A stretch of DNA of 64,000 nt from Mesorhizobium sp. M2E.F.Ca.ET.219.01.1.1 (GCF_004016445.2 NZ_SADT02000002.1:1240001-1304000), one strand, 5' to 3'. Counted from the stretch's first letter, positions 35,473-43,800 are shown. Program-made: numbers and translations. The notes: a model not told the origin generated them from the letters alone.

Positions 35473-36408
35473 TCACACCGTCCAGAAATAGCGCACGATG
35501 TGAAAGAAGATCGGCGCGGCGAAGACCAGGCTGTCGGTGCGGTCGAGCATGCCGCCATGGCCTTCGATCAGATGACCCCAATCCTTGACGCCCTGGTCGC
35601 GCTTGATCGCCGAGGCGACGAGGCCGCCGAGAAACCCCATCGTGCAGGCGATGAAGGCGACGGCCGAGGCCTGCAGCGGCGAGAACGGCGTGATGAAGGA
35701 GAGCAGCGCGCCGAGCAGGCTCGACGCGACGAGTCCGCCGATCAGCCCTTCCCAGGTCTTCGACGGCGACACATTCGGCGAGAAGCGATGCTTTCCGAAC
35801 AGCTTGCCGAAGATGTACTGCAGCACGTCGCTGCCCTGCACGACGATGATCAGGAAGGCGATGAGCAGCAGGTTTCGGTCTTCGAAACCAGGCACGTTAA
35901 GCGTCAGCAAGGCAGGCACGTGGCTGACGCAATAGACCGAGATCATGATCGCCCATTGCTGCGCCGAGACACGCTCCAGAAAACGTTCGGTATCGCCGTG
36001 CAGCGCCGTGATCGCCGGCATCAGCAGGAAGCAGTAGACCGGGATGAAGATCACGAAGAGGCCGTACCAGGCTGTCCACACCAGCCAGTACTGGAAGGGG
36101 ATGACGATGCCGAACATGCCGAGCAGCACCCAATGGTCGCTGCGGCGGCTGTGCGTCAGCGTCACGAATTCGCGCAACGCCGCGAACGAGATAAGCGCGA
36201 ACAGGATGGTCATGCCGTAGCGGCCGAAGAAGAAGGCGACCGTCATCAGCGCCACCATCACCCACCAGGCATTGATGCGCTGCCTGAGGTTGACCAGCGT
36301 CGAACTGAGCGGCTTCGGCGCGCGCGCCGACAGGATGGCGGCGGTGACGCTGGCGGTGCTCAGCACAACGAAGAGGCCGATGATGAGAATGCTGATTTCG
36401 TGGCGCAT
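35473..36408 (-). CDS. phosphatidate cytidylyltransferase (CdsA-like; YnbB-type)
   Basis: 311-residue polytopic membrane enzyme with the CDP-diglyceride synthase signature near the C-terminus (SPSKTWEGLIGGL, then SAIKRDQGVKDWGHLIEGHGGMLDRTDSLVFAAP). It would make CDP-diacylglycerol from phosphatidate and CTP. The ATG at 36408 shares its A with the stop of the acyltransferase gene (TGATG); the 565-residue frame upstream is a read-through of that gene in another frame. Last gene of the ynb-like operon. Because a housekeeping cdsA is expected elsewhere, this copy is probably dedicated to the operon's product. Confidence 0.9.
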   Translation of the reverse strand: MRHEISILIIGLFVVLSTASVTAAILSARAPKPLSSTLVNLRQRINAWWVMVALMTVAFFFGRYGMTILFALISFAALREFVTLTHSRRSDHWVLLGMFGIVIPFQYWLVWTAWYGLFVIFIPVYCFLLMPAITALHGDTERFLERVSAQQWAIMISVYCVSHVPALLTLNVPGFEDRNLLLIAFLIIVVQGSDVLQYIFGKLFGKHRFSPNVSPSKTWEGLIGGLVASSLLGALLSFITPFSPLQASAVAFIACTMGFLGGLVASAIKRDQGVKDWGHLIEGHGGMLDRTDSLVFAAPIFFHIVRYFWTV

Positions 36409-37067
36409 CAATCGTCTCGGTCGGGGCGCGGATTGAGCGCCAGGAGCTCGGCGCGGGCGCGCTGGAGGAAGGCGCGCCGCTCTTCGCCCGGCGCCACCGC
36501 GACCGGGGCGCCGAACACGACGCGGCAAAGCAGCGGCACCGGCAGGAACTGGCCCTTGGGCAACACGCGCGACATGTTCTCGATCCAGCAGGGGATCAGC
36601 TCGACGTCGGGCCGCGCCATCGACAGATTGTAGAGGCCGGAACGAAAAGGCAGCAGTTCGTCGCTGGTGTTGCGGGTGCCTTCCGGAAAGATGATCAGCG
36701 AATGACCCTGGTCGAGCACGGAGAGCATGATCGAGATCGGGTGCTCCGCTTCGCTCGTCCATTGCCGGCTGATCAGCACGGAAGACAGCATGTCCTGCGC
36801 GATAAAGCGGCGAAGCCGCGACTTGCCCCAATATTCGGCCGCGGCGATCGCATGCGTCTTGGCGCGCTCCGTCTCGCTGAGGCAGGCCGACAGCAAGATG
36901 AAATCGCCATGGCTGGTGTGGTTGGCGAAATAGATGCGCTGCCGGTCCGATGGCTCGCTGCCGCTCCAGATCGGCCGCACGCCGGTAACCGCCCAGGCCA
37001 TCGCCGAAAGGCCGACCGAGGTCACTGTCTGCAACAGCGTGTAAGTGCGCAGCGAAAGCTTGCTCAT
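36408..37067 (-). CDS. 1-acyl-glycerol-3-phosphate acyltransferase-like protein
   Basis: 219-residue LPLAT-family membrane acyltransferase. It has the HX4D motif NHTSHGD, the FPEGTRN motif and the acceptor-site segment VELIPCWIENM. It would acylate a lysophospholipid or similar acceptor. It overlaps the small membrane protein gene before it by 4 bp and the CdsA-like gene after it by 1 bp. To my recollection it is not part of the E. coli ynbABCD operon, so it is an addition that supplies the acyl step here. Confidence 0.9.
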   Translation of the reverse strand: MSKLSLRTYTLLQTVTSVGLSAMAWAVTGVRPIWSGSEPSDRQRIYFANHTSHGDFILLSACLSETERAKTHAIAAAEYWGKSRLRRFIAQDMLSSVLISRQWTSEAEHPISIMLSVLDQGHSLIIFPEGTRNTSDELLPFRSGLYNLSMARPDVELIPCWIENMSRVLPKGQFLPVPLLCRVVFGAPVAVAPGEERRAFLQRARAELLALNPRPDRDD

Positions 37068-37507
37068 CTGGGCATCCAGAATCCGGCGGTGAGGAACGCG
37101 ACGACGAACACCGCGAAGGCGACGCGCTGCCGGGTAAGCAGGCGGCGGGTGCCAGCGATGCGGTCGTCAAGCGGACGCGGCGTTGGCGGAGCGGGCTTCA
37201 GCCGCATGCGGCTCAGCATGTCGTCGACCGCGGCGCCTCCGGAAATCTCGTCGCCATGCGTCGCCATCAGCCGGAACAGCAGCGCATCGAAGAGGAGAAG
37301 CGCCGAGAGCCCGAGCACAACGACCGCGCTCGCCGCCGCGACCAGCAGCGCCAGCACCGCAAGCGGCGCATGGAGCGCGCCGCGCGCCGAGGCGACCAGT
37401 GGCGCGATGCTGTCGCCGGCGATCACGATGGCGCCCGGCCACGCCGCCTGCGTGATCAGCGTGGCGGCAAAGGCGGCGGTCTTGCGCTGATAGGCGTCGT
37501 CGCTCAT
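37064..37507 (-). CDS. small membrane protein of the ynb-like operon
   Basis: 147-residue protein with three probable hydrophobic segments: one around residues 46-65 (PLAVLALLVAAASAVVVLGL) continuing into LLFDALLF, and one at the C-terminus (VAFAVFVVAFLTAGFW). I do not recognise the family. It overlaps both neighbours by ATGA (start inside the PAP2-phosphatase stop; stop over the acyltransferase start), so its production is tied to the enzymes. It could be a scaffold or accessory subunit; that is inference. The longer frame to 37654 lies inside the neighbouring gene. Confidence 0.75.
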   Translation of the reverse strand: MSDDAYQRKTAAFAATLITQAAWPGAIVIAGDSIAPLVASARGALHAPLAVLALLVAAASAVVVLGLSALLLFDALLFRLMATHGDEISGGAAVDDMLSRMRLKPAPPTPRPLDDRIAGTRRLLTRQRVAFAVFVVAFLTAGFWMPR

Positions 37508-38841
37508 ACCGGCTCGTCCAATCCGAGCTGAAGATGCACTGGACGGCCGGAGGCGGCGAGCTGCTTGCGCGCCTGCGCCGGCGTGTGCGAACGGCCGCTG
37601 GCGACCAGCCAGCGGGCGACGACCGTGGCGCTGCGCTGGAAGCCGAGCGCGCAACAGACCAGCACCTTGCCTTGCCGGCGGGCCGGCTCGATTGCCGCCA
37701 CCGCCTCGTCGAGCGTGTCCACGGGTGGCGATAGGAGATCGAGCATGGGAAAGCTGATCCAGCGGCCCGGCGCGTCGCGCGGCCGCTCCAACTCGGCGGC
37801 AAGATCAATCACCGTGCCGAAGGCGTGTGCTTCGGCAGCGTCGGGAAAGCGCCCGAGAAATACGCCGTCGGTGACGGCAACCACCGGCGGCAGCTTGCGC
37901 GTCCAGGCGCAGATATTGACCCTGGCGCCCAGCCGGTATGGCCAGAGCAGGACGCGGCTTGCCAGCGACACGCGGCCGTCCGCTGTCTTCTGGAACACTT
38001 TTGGCCCGGCCCCGGCATAGCCGAAAGCGACGATGGCCAGTGCCAGCGAAGGCCACAAAAGCACAAGCGCGGCAGCCGAGAAGAAGGCGCAGACGGATGC
38101 GCCAGCGAGCGCCAGGGCAGCGCCCAGCGCGTAGTAGAGCGAAAGGCGCCGCGCCTTGCCATCAGCGGTCAGGCGGAAGCCGGAGAAGGGCAGCTCGCCC
38201 TTGGCGGGAAAGAGCCACAGCGCGAAGAGGCCGAGCAGGGCGCCGGTCGGGATGTCGATGAAATGATGCTGCCACGTCGTCAGGACCGAGGCGCCGATCA
38301 GGAAGCACCACAAATGCCAGAGCGCCAGCAAAGCGCCGGAAAGGCGCTGGCGCCAGTGATCCCAGATGATCACCAGAAGCGCGATATGCAGGGAAGGGGC
38401 CTGGTTGAACGGCTTGTCGAAGCCGCCGAGCACGGCGAACAGGAAGCCGGGCAGGCCGGAGGTTGCCGGCCGCACGAAGGTGGCGGTCAACGGAAACAGG
38501 ATGAAGCAGGAGACGGCGACGACCTGCGCGGTGAGGTAGCGGCCGGCCAGCCGGTCGACGCCCTGCCGGCTGTCGTTGAGCAGCAGCGACAGGGCGTAGA
38601 ACAGGTTGATCGACCAGTAGGGCACGATCGTCCAGGCGAGGAACGGGACATGGTGTTCCCAGGAGAAGACGATGCTGCCGACTTGATTGCGAGTCGAGGC
38701 TAGCCAGTTGGCGAAGCCGTAGGTCGAATAGAAGAACGGGGCGAGGAACGCGAGCCATAGCGCTGCCCGCAGGACGACGCGTCCATAGGGCTCGGCGGCT
38801 GGGCTGGCGGAACGTGACGGGGGCTCGGCACTGGTCGGCAT
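37504..38841 (-). CDS. PAP2-like / dual-specificity phosphatase fusion (YnbD-type)
   Basis: 445-residue fusion. Residues 20-300 are a polytopic PAP2-type domain with PSLHIALL and HHFIDIPTG (the His-x3-Asp motif). The PSLH form and absence of the usual Ser-Arg pair recall the Aur1/inositol-phosphorylceramide-synthase branch rather than simple phosphatases. Residues 325-445 are a dual-specificity phosphatase domain with the CX5R loop Cys397-ALGFQ-Arg403. The length is close to E. coli YnbD as I recall it. It is ATGA-coupled to the next gene and 13 bp after the hydrolase-methyltransferase gene. Confidence 0.88.
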   Translation of the reverse strand: MPTSAEPPSRSASPAAEPYGRVVLRAALWLAFLAPFFYSTYGFANWLASTRNQVGSIVFSWEHHVPFLAWTIVPYWSINLFYALSLLLNDSRQGVDRLAGRYLTAQVVAVSCFILFPLTATFVRPATSGLPGFLFAVLGGFDKPFNQAPSLHIALLVIIWDHWRQRLSGALLALWHLWCFLIGASVLTTWQHHFIDIPTGALLGLFALWLFPAKGELPFSGFRLTADGKARRLSLYYALGAALALAGASVCAFFSAAALVLLWPSLALAIVAFGYAGAGPKVFQKTADGRVSLASRVLLWPYRLGARVNICAWTRKLPPVVAVTDGVFLGRFPDAAEAHAFGTVIDLAAELERPRDAPGRWISFPMLDLLSPPVDTLDEAVAAIEPARRQGKVLVCCALGFQRSATVVARWLVASGRSHTPAQARKQLAASGRPVHLQLGLDEPV

Positions 38842-38854
38842 GCGTGGGCGGTTC

Positions 38855-40660
38855 CTAAACCCGCCTTGCCAGCGAGACGGTGAAGATGCCCCATTGGTCG
38901 ATGCGCTGGTCGAGCTTCTCGAAGCCGCCCGCCTCGACCAACTGGTCCATCTCGCCTTGCGTGCGCCGCCGCATCACCCAGGCCTGGCCGCCGCGATGCG
39001 AGGTCAGGCTGCGGGCGATCATTTCGAGCTGCGGATGCCAGGGCTGGTTGGTGTAGATGAGCAGGCTGCCCGGCTGCATGGCGCGGGCGAGGCCCTCGAG
39101 CGAGCGGGCGATCAGCGCATTGTCGGCAAACAGCTCGTAGAGGCCGGAGACGATGGCGAGGTCCGGCGCCGGGTTCAGCGCGGCGAGCCCATCGCCATCG
39201 AAGGCGTCGGCGCGCCGGAACGAGACGCTCGCCGGCATCTGCCGCTCAGTAATCAGCTTGCGGCCGAGCTCGACATTGATGTCGGAATAATCCTGCAGGC
39301 GCACGCTGGCCGGCTGCTCGGCACTCTTGCCGATGGCGTCGAGCACGTAGCGGCCGTGGCCGGCGGCGATGTCGAGGACGTGGCCCGGCCGCCCGGCCGC
39401 CTTCAGCGTAGCCAAAGCCTGGCCGATCAGTTCCTCGAGGTTGAGCTTGCGCTGGCGGATGCCACGCCAGCCGATGGCGTCGAGAAAAGTCCTGTCGACC
39501 ATGCGGCCGATCAGTCCGAGCCCTCGAGCCTCGTTCTCGTAGACATAATCCAGCGTCGAGCCGGAATCGAAGCCGGTGCCGACGCCGATCTTCATGCCGC
39601 GCGAGAACCAGCTGCCGATGCGGATGGAGGCGCGGCTCATCGCCCAGTAGAGGCCCTTGGGCGAAAGGAGATCGAGCGGCGAGGCGAGGCGGTCGGCCTC
39701 GTCGCGCGTATAGCCGGCAATGTCCGCCTGCTTCAGGTCGACGGCTTCGGCGGGCGAAGCAAACTGCCCTTCGATGAACGGCCGGATCAGGTCGAGCGCC
39801 TTGGCGCGGTCGCGTTCGCCCAGCGTGTCGTGGAAGAAGCCCGGCAGCACATGCCGCTCCTTGATGCGGCTGCCGAGATTGACGAAGAATTCGTGCTGCG
39901 GGCCATGCCGCACCACCCAGTCGCTGCCGGACAGGAGAAGCTGTGTCGGCACGGTGATGGCGCGGGCATCGGAAACGATGCGCGAGGCATGCTGGTAGAG
40001 CTCGACCAGGATGTTCGACGCGATCGGCCGCGTGATCAGCGGATCGTTCTCGAAGGAGTCGATGCGCACCGGGTCATGGGTGAGCAGGCTGGCCTTGACG
40101 TAGGAATTGACGAAGAAGCGCCCCTTGAGCTTCTGCCAAAGCGCAATGCCTTCCTTGGCGAAGGGCACATAGAGCTTGACCGAGAAGGCCGGCGAGGCGA
40201 GCACCATGGCGCGCAGCTTCGGCGCATAGTCATGCACCCAGGCAGCGGCGAGCACGGCGCCGAAGGATTGCGCTATCAGCGCGATATCCTGTGCGGCAAA
40301 ACCGTCCTTGGCGGCGATCTCGCGCATGAAACAGTCGATATCGCGCACAAGTGCGGCAAAGGACGGAGCATAGCCGCGCTCGCCGGCGGAGCGGCCGTTG
40401 CCGCGCGCGTCCCAGGCATAGAAAGCGTAGTCCGGCATGCTGAGTTCGTCGACGAGATGCGCCATTCGGCCGCCATGCTCGTGGCCGCGATGGAAGAGCA
40501 TGACCGCGCCCTTGGCCTCGGCCGATGCTTTTGTCTTGGGCGCTATAGGCGGCCAGAAACGGTAGAAAATCTCGGTGCCGTCATGGCTGCGGAAGCTGCG
40601 TTCCTGCGCTTGCCGTGCAAGGCTTTCCGCCGGTGCGGTGGCGATCTGTTCGTGAAGCAT
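38855..40660 (-). CDS. alpha/beta hydrolase - SAM methyltransferase fusion (YnbC-type)
   Basis: 601-residue two-enzyme fusion. The N-terminal half is a serine hydrolase (S33/monoacylglycerol-lipase style; LFHRGHEHGGR, YAWDARGNGRS, nucleophile Ser132 in AQSFG, LLSGSDWVV acid site, FFHDTLGE histidine). The C-terminal part from about residue 430 is a class I methyltransferase (HVLDIAAGHGRYV, LQDYSDINVELG, PDLAIVSGLYELF). The ATG at 40660 follows GAGGGGAACAGC. Architecture and neighbours match E. coli YnbC. It probably deacylates and methylates a lipid intermediate, which is inference. Confidence 0.9.
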   Translation of the reverse strand: MLHEQIATAPAESLARQAQERSFRSHDGTEIFYRFWPPIAPKTKASAEAKGAVMLFHRGHEHGGRMAHLVDELSMPDYAFYAWDARGNGRSAGERGYAPSFAALVRDIDCFMREIAAKDGFAAQDIALIAQSFGAVLAAAWVHDYAPKLRAMVLASPAFSVKLYVPFAKEGIALWQKLKGRFFVNSYVKASLLTHDPVRIDSFENDPLITRPIASNILVELYQHASRIVSDARAITVPTQLLLSGSDWVVRHGPQHEFFVNLGSRIKERHVLPGFFHDTLGERDRAKALDLIRPFIEGQFASPAEAVDLKQADIAGYTRDEADRLASPLDLLSPKGLYWAMSRASIRIGSWFSRGMKIGVGTGFDSGSTLDYVYENEARGLGLIGRMVDRTFLDAIGWRGIRQRKLNLEELIGQALATLKAAGRPGHVLDIAAGHGRYVLDAIGKSAEQPASVRLQDYSDINVELGRKLITERQMPASVSFRRADAFDGDGLAALNPAPDLAIVSGLYELFADNALIARSLEGLARAMQPGSLLIYTNQPWHPQLEMIARSLTSHRGGQAWVMRRRTQGEMDQLVEAGGFEKLDQRIDQWGIFTVSLARRV

Positions 40661-40698
40661 GCTGTTCCCCTCGGACGGCATCGCGGGCCTCGATGCTC

Positions 40699-41307
40699 TT
40701 AGCCGGTCTTGCCAGTAAGACCGGCGCGTATCCGGTTTATGGCGGTCAGCAGCGAAAGCGTAGCCATGGCCGGAAACACAAACGGCGCAATCGCCGCCGG
40801 CCACAGACCGACCCCGCACAAAGCCGCCACCACGCCGAGCGCCAGCGCCCTGTCGCTCTTGCCGAACGGCCCGGCATAGTTGCGCCCGATCCCGGCAGGA
40901 ATGCCGAGCACGCCGGCGAACTCGGTGAGCATCGCGGCAATGGCAAAGGCGACGACGCCCCAGACGCCAAACTGTGGGAAAGCGGCGAAGGGCAGGATGA
41001 GCGCCAGGTCGGAGACGACGTCGCAGATCTCGTTGAGATACATGCCAAGCGTGGAAGCCTGGCCATGTTCCCGCGCCAGCATGCCATCCATAGCGTTAAG
41101 CGCCATGCGAACGAACAGCACCAGGGGAATGAGCAAGAGGAGCAGGCGCGAACCGGGCGCCGCCACGATCGCCAGACCGACCGCGATCGAGAGGCCGGCT
41201 GCCAGCAGGGTTATGCCGTTGGCTGTCACCCCCATGGCCGCCAGCCAGCCGACAAGCGGCCGCAGCCTGTCCTGGAAGGCCGGCTTCAGCGCATAAAGCG
41301 TCGGCAT
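40699..41307 (-). CDS. CDP-alcohol phosphatidyltransferase-like protein (YnbA-type)
   Basis: 202-residue polytopic membrane protein, first gene of the ynb-like operon. It has the CDP-alcohol phosphotransferase core, but two metal-site aspartates are Asn. The classic D-x2-DG-x2-AR-x8-G-x3-D-x3-D reads Asn71-x2-Asp74-Gly75-x2-Ala78-Arg79-x8-Gly88-x3-Asn92-x3-Asp96, followed by Asp100. This appears to be a YnbA-type feature rather than decay. It would transfer an alcohol headgroup onto CDP-diacylglycerol, if still active. The start at 41307 is preferred over one nine codons upstream. Confidence 0.88.
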   Translation of the reverse strand: MPTLYALKPAFQDRLRPLVGWLAAMGVTANGITLLAAGLSIAVGLAIVAAPGSRLLLLLIPLVLFVRMALNAMDGMLAREHGQASTLGMYLNEICDVVSDLALILPFAAFPQFGVWGVVAFAIAAMLTEFAGVLGIPAGIGRNYAGPFGKSDRALALGVVAALCGVGLWPAAIAPFVFPAMATLSLLTAINRIRAGLTGKTG

Positions 41308-41470
41308 TGCGTGATCCCCCGATCCACGGCGCAAGCTTTACCATGAGCGAGCCGGGAGGCGCTAGCGTGTGACAGAAAACACGGTGAATTTTCAGACGGT
41401 TGACGCCCTGCTGTGAATGCATCGCCTCAAGCCGTCGCGGCGGATCGCCGTGATCGCGGCTGCCGCAGGC

Positions 41471-42355
41471 TCACCGCATCTGCTTGCGCAGCCAGTACTG
41501 CAGCTTGACCAGGTGCCGCTCCGGCGTGCGCTCGAAGCGGCGGACGTCGATCAGCGTCACGCCGCCACCGTCCGACAGCGTGTGCAGGCCGGTGTCGAAG
41601 CCGTCGAGCCAGCCCTCGGGCGACAGCCGCTTGACGATGTCGGCCGAAAATTCCTCCGGCGTCAGGCGCTCGATCCGCAACAGGTTGATGGCTGTGCCGT
41701 AGCCGGTTGTGCAATCCTGGGTCGGCAAATACAGCTGGCCATCATGTTCGAAGGGCGAGCCGCCGAGCCGCGACGATGCGCGTCCCGTGCGCACCGGATT
41801 TTGCGGATGCTTGGTCCAGGGGCCGGTCAGGCTCTCGGCGAAAGAGACGTGCAGCTCGCGCATGTCCCGTTCGTTGGGACCATTGAGCGCATAGAGCATC
41901 CACCAGCGCTCCTGGTGGCGAAAAACAGCCGCGTCGACCGCCGGTTCGTCCAGCAGCACGGCGACCGGCTGCCACGCCTTTGGAAAATCGGTCGCCTTGT
42001 AAAGCGCGAGCCGCCCGCTCTTGAAGGCCTCCGGCAGCATGAAGATATCCTCCCCCTGCCGGATCAGGAACGGATAGGAGAGGTGGAACGGCTCCTTCAA
42101 GGCCACGCCGCGCTCCTTGAGCGTCCAGTCCCGATCGTAGCTGTAGTAGTGGATCTCGCCGCGTCTCACCCGGTGGTCGTAGGCCTCGACCAACACCGTG
42201 AAACGGTCGCCATGGAAGAGGCCGAACGGGTCGGCGATGAAGCGGTACGACCCTTGAGGCGGCAGCCAGACGACCCCGCTCTTGTCGAGGCCTTGCGGGG
42301 CAAGTGCGTTGCCGATCCGATCCGGGACGATGCCCACCTGCCAGATGTCGAACAT
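41471..42355 (-). CDS. GINT-like / five-bladed propeller protein
   Basis: 294-residue protein, MFDIWQVGIVPDRIG.... It resembles the N-terminal propeller region of plant glucosamine inositolphosphorylceramide transferase (GINT1) and bacterial formyltransferase-glycosidase-like proteins. Landmarks are FIADPFGLFHGDRFTVLVEAYD, EIHYYSYD, LSYPFLIRQG, MLPEAF, DAAVFRHQERWWML and GGSPFEHDGQLYLPTQD, which are the repeated GH43-like blades. It probably binds or processes a glycan; catalysis is uncertain. The ATG at 42355 follows GGGAGCG. It lies 163 bp upstream of the ynb-like operon on the same strand and diverges from a GT4 gene. Confidence 0.75.
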   Translation of the reverse strand: MFDIWQVGIVPDRIGNALAPQGLDKSGVVWLPPQGSYRFIADPFGLFHGDRFTVLVEAYDHRVRRGEIHYYSYDRDWTLKERGVALKEPFHLSYPFLIRQGEDIFMLPEAFKSGRLALYKATDFPKAWQPVAVLLDEPAVDAAVFRHQERWWMLYALNGPNERDMRELHVSFAESLTGPWTKHPQNPVRTGRASSRLGGSPFEHDGQLYLPTQDCTTGYGTAINLLRIERLTPEEFSADIVKRLSPEGWLDGFDTGLHTLSDGGGVTLIDVRRFERTPERHLVKLQYWLRKQMR

Positions 42356-42405
42356 TGTTTCGCTCCCTGCTGCGCCGGCGCACCTATGCAGCAAACCGTG
42401 CAGCC

Positions 42406-42424
42406 CCGCAAACCGCGTTTGCGG
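42406..42424. promoter_or_regulatory. inverted repeat between GINT-like and GT4 genes
   Basis: CCGCAAA-CCGCG-TTTGCGG, a perfect 7-bp dyad within the 266-bp divergent region. It is a candidate operator or hairpin; no dedicated regulator is adjacent. The rest of the region becomes AT-rich towards the GT4 gene and shows no other clear signal. Confidence 0.45.
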
Positions 42425-42621
42425 TACTGTGGGCGGGAAGCCCTGTTCCGCAAGGCGCGGACTTCACATCTTTTTTAAATTGCCCTCGGCAGTGAATTCG
42501 CGATACGGCAGGCCGGCGGCTCTGTTCGCTTATCCATTTGTTGGGCTGGAGCAGGCGCCTACTTCGTCCGGTCAGAGAAAAGTATCGATCAGCGGCAAGC
42601 GATTCCCGCCATTTAACTGTC

Positions 42622-43731
42622 ATGACTTTAAACAGCAAAAAAATCGACAGCGTTATTTTTACCGAAAGCTCACCCGATATCGGCGGACAAGAACGGCAAT
42701 TGCTGATCCAGATGCGATCACTTCGAGCGTCTGGGATTGACGTGGTGCTTGCCTGCCGCCCGAATTCTCGGGTCGGGGCTTTAGCGGCGACAATGAACAT
42801 TCGGACTGTGACACTTCCATTTAGAAATGGTGCAGATCCGCGCACGATAACTGGCCTATATCGGCTGATCGCCGCAATGCGGCCCGCCGCCTGCTTCTGC
42901 CACAGCGGTCATGATACAGACAATCTTGCAATTGCTGCGCGACTTTTCGGTCGAAATCGTCCGCGCCTGATCAGGTCCAAAGCATACCTGGCTGGAAAAA
43001 TATCAGAATATAGCTATAACTATTTCGTAGATGTTACATTCACCCCAAGCAAGTATTTGCGATCAAAAATTCTGTCCAATAGCCGGGTCGACCCCAAGCG
43101 GATCGAAGTGATTTATCCGGGTGTGGATTTCGAAAAACTTGATGCGGAATGTTACCTTGATCTTCCCTCCGATCTTTCTCATTGGATCGAGAGGAAGCGC
43201 GGCACGCTGATCGTGCAGGTGGGTATGCTCCGCAAAGAGAAAGGCCACCTTATGATGCTTGACGCAATAGCGAAATTGCGTTCGCGATGGCCCGCGCTTC
43301 ATTTTGCAATTGTTGGATCGGGACCCGAGCAAGAGTCGATCAAGCAACGGGCAATCGAGCTTGGCCTTTATGATCAAATCTGGATGGGTGAACTGCCATA
43401 CGTTGCGGCGATCCTGAAGAAGGCGGATCTCGTCGTCATGCCTTCGTTCGTCGAAGCGTTGGGTCTGGCTCAAGTTGAGGCGGCGGGACTCGGCATCCCG
43501 ATCGTGGCAAGCAATATCGGCGGTATTCCGGAGACGGTCTCCCATCTGGAAACCGGTCTGCTGGCCGAGCCAAATGCGAATGATTTTGCGCAATGGCTGG
43601 ACCACGCGCTGTCTCACCCGGACGACATGCGCACGATGGCTCATCGCGCTCAAGCGGATGTTCGGTCCCGGTTTAGCATCGAAAACAATGCCAGCGCGCT
43701 CAAATCCTTGATCACACGGCAGGCTCGTTGA
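42622..43731 (+). CDS. GT4 glycosyltransferase, compositionally atypical
   Basis: 369-residue GT-B fold glycosyltransferase. The N-terminal acceptor domain opens FTESSPDIGGQERQLLIQM. The C-terminal donor domain has the GT4 pattern LIVQVGMLRKEKGHLMMLDAI and the EX7E region SFVEALGLAQVEAAGLGIPIVAS. Codon use is visibly richer in A and T than its neighbours (AAA, ATA, TTT, AAT), suggesting transfer. The ATG at 42622 starts the domain, but no good ribosome site is seen; a TTG at 42538 is the alternative. It probably adds a sugar to an envelope glycan. Confidence 0.88.
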   Translation: MTLNSKKIDSVIFTESSPDIGGQERQLLIQMRSLRASGIDVVLACRPNSRVGALAATMNIRTVTLPFRNGADPRTITGLYRLIAAMRPAACFCHSGHDTDNLAIAARLFGRNRPRLIRSKAYLAGKISEYSYNYFVDVTFTPSKYLRSKILSNSRVDPKRIEVIYPGVDFEKLDAECYLDLPSDLSHWIERKRGTLIVQVGMLRKEKGHLMMLDAIAKLRSRWPALHFAIVGSGPEQESIKQRAIELGLYDQIWMGELPYVAAILKKADLVVMPSFVEALGLAQVEAAGLGIPIVASNIGGIPETVSHLETGLLAEPNANDFAQWLDHALSHPDDMRTMAHRAQADVRSRFSIENNASALKSLITRQAR

Positions 43732-43780
43732 CGGCTTGCAGTGCTGACGCGCAGTCGTCCATTCGCAAAGCTCCTCTTGA

Positions 43781-43800
43781 ATAATAAGCACGCTTATTAT
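43781..43800. promoter_or_regulatory. MarR operator upstream of the efflux operon
   Basis: ATAATAAGC-AC-GCTTATTAT is a perfect 20-bp palindrome ending 11 bases before the marR start codon, where a bound dimer would block transcription or translation start. The AT-rich symmetry is typical of MarR sites. Confidence 0.8.
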
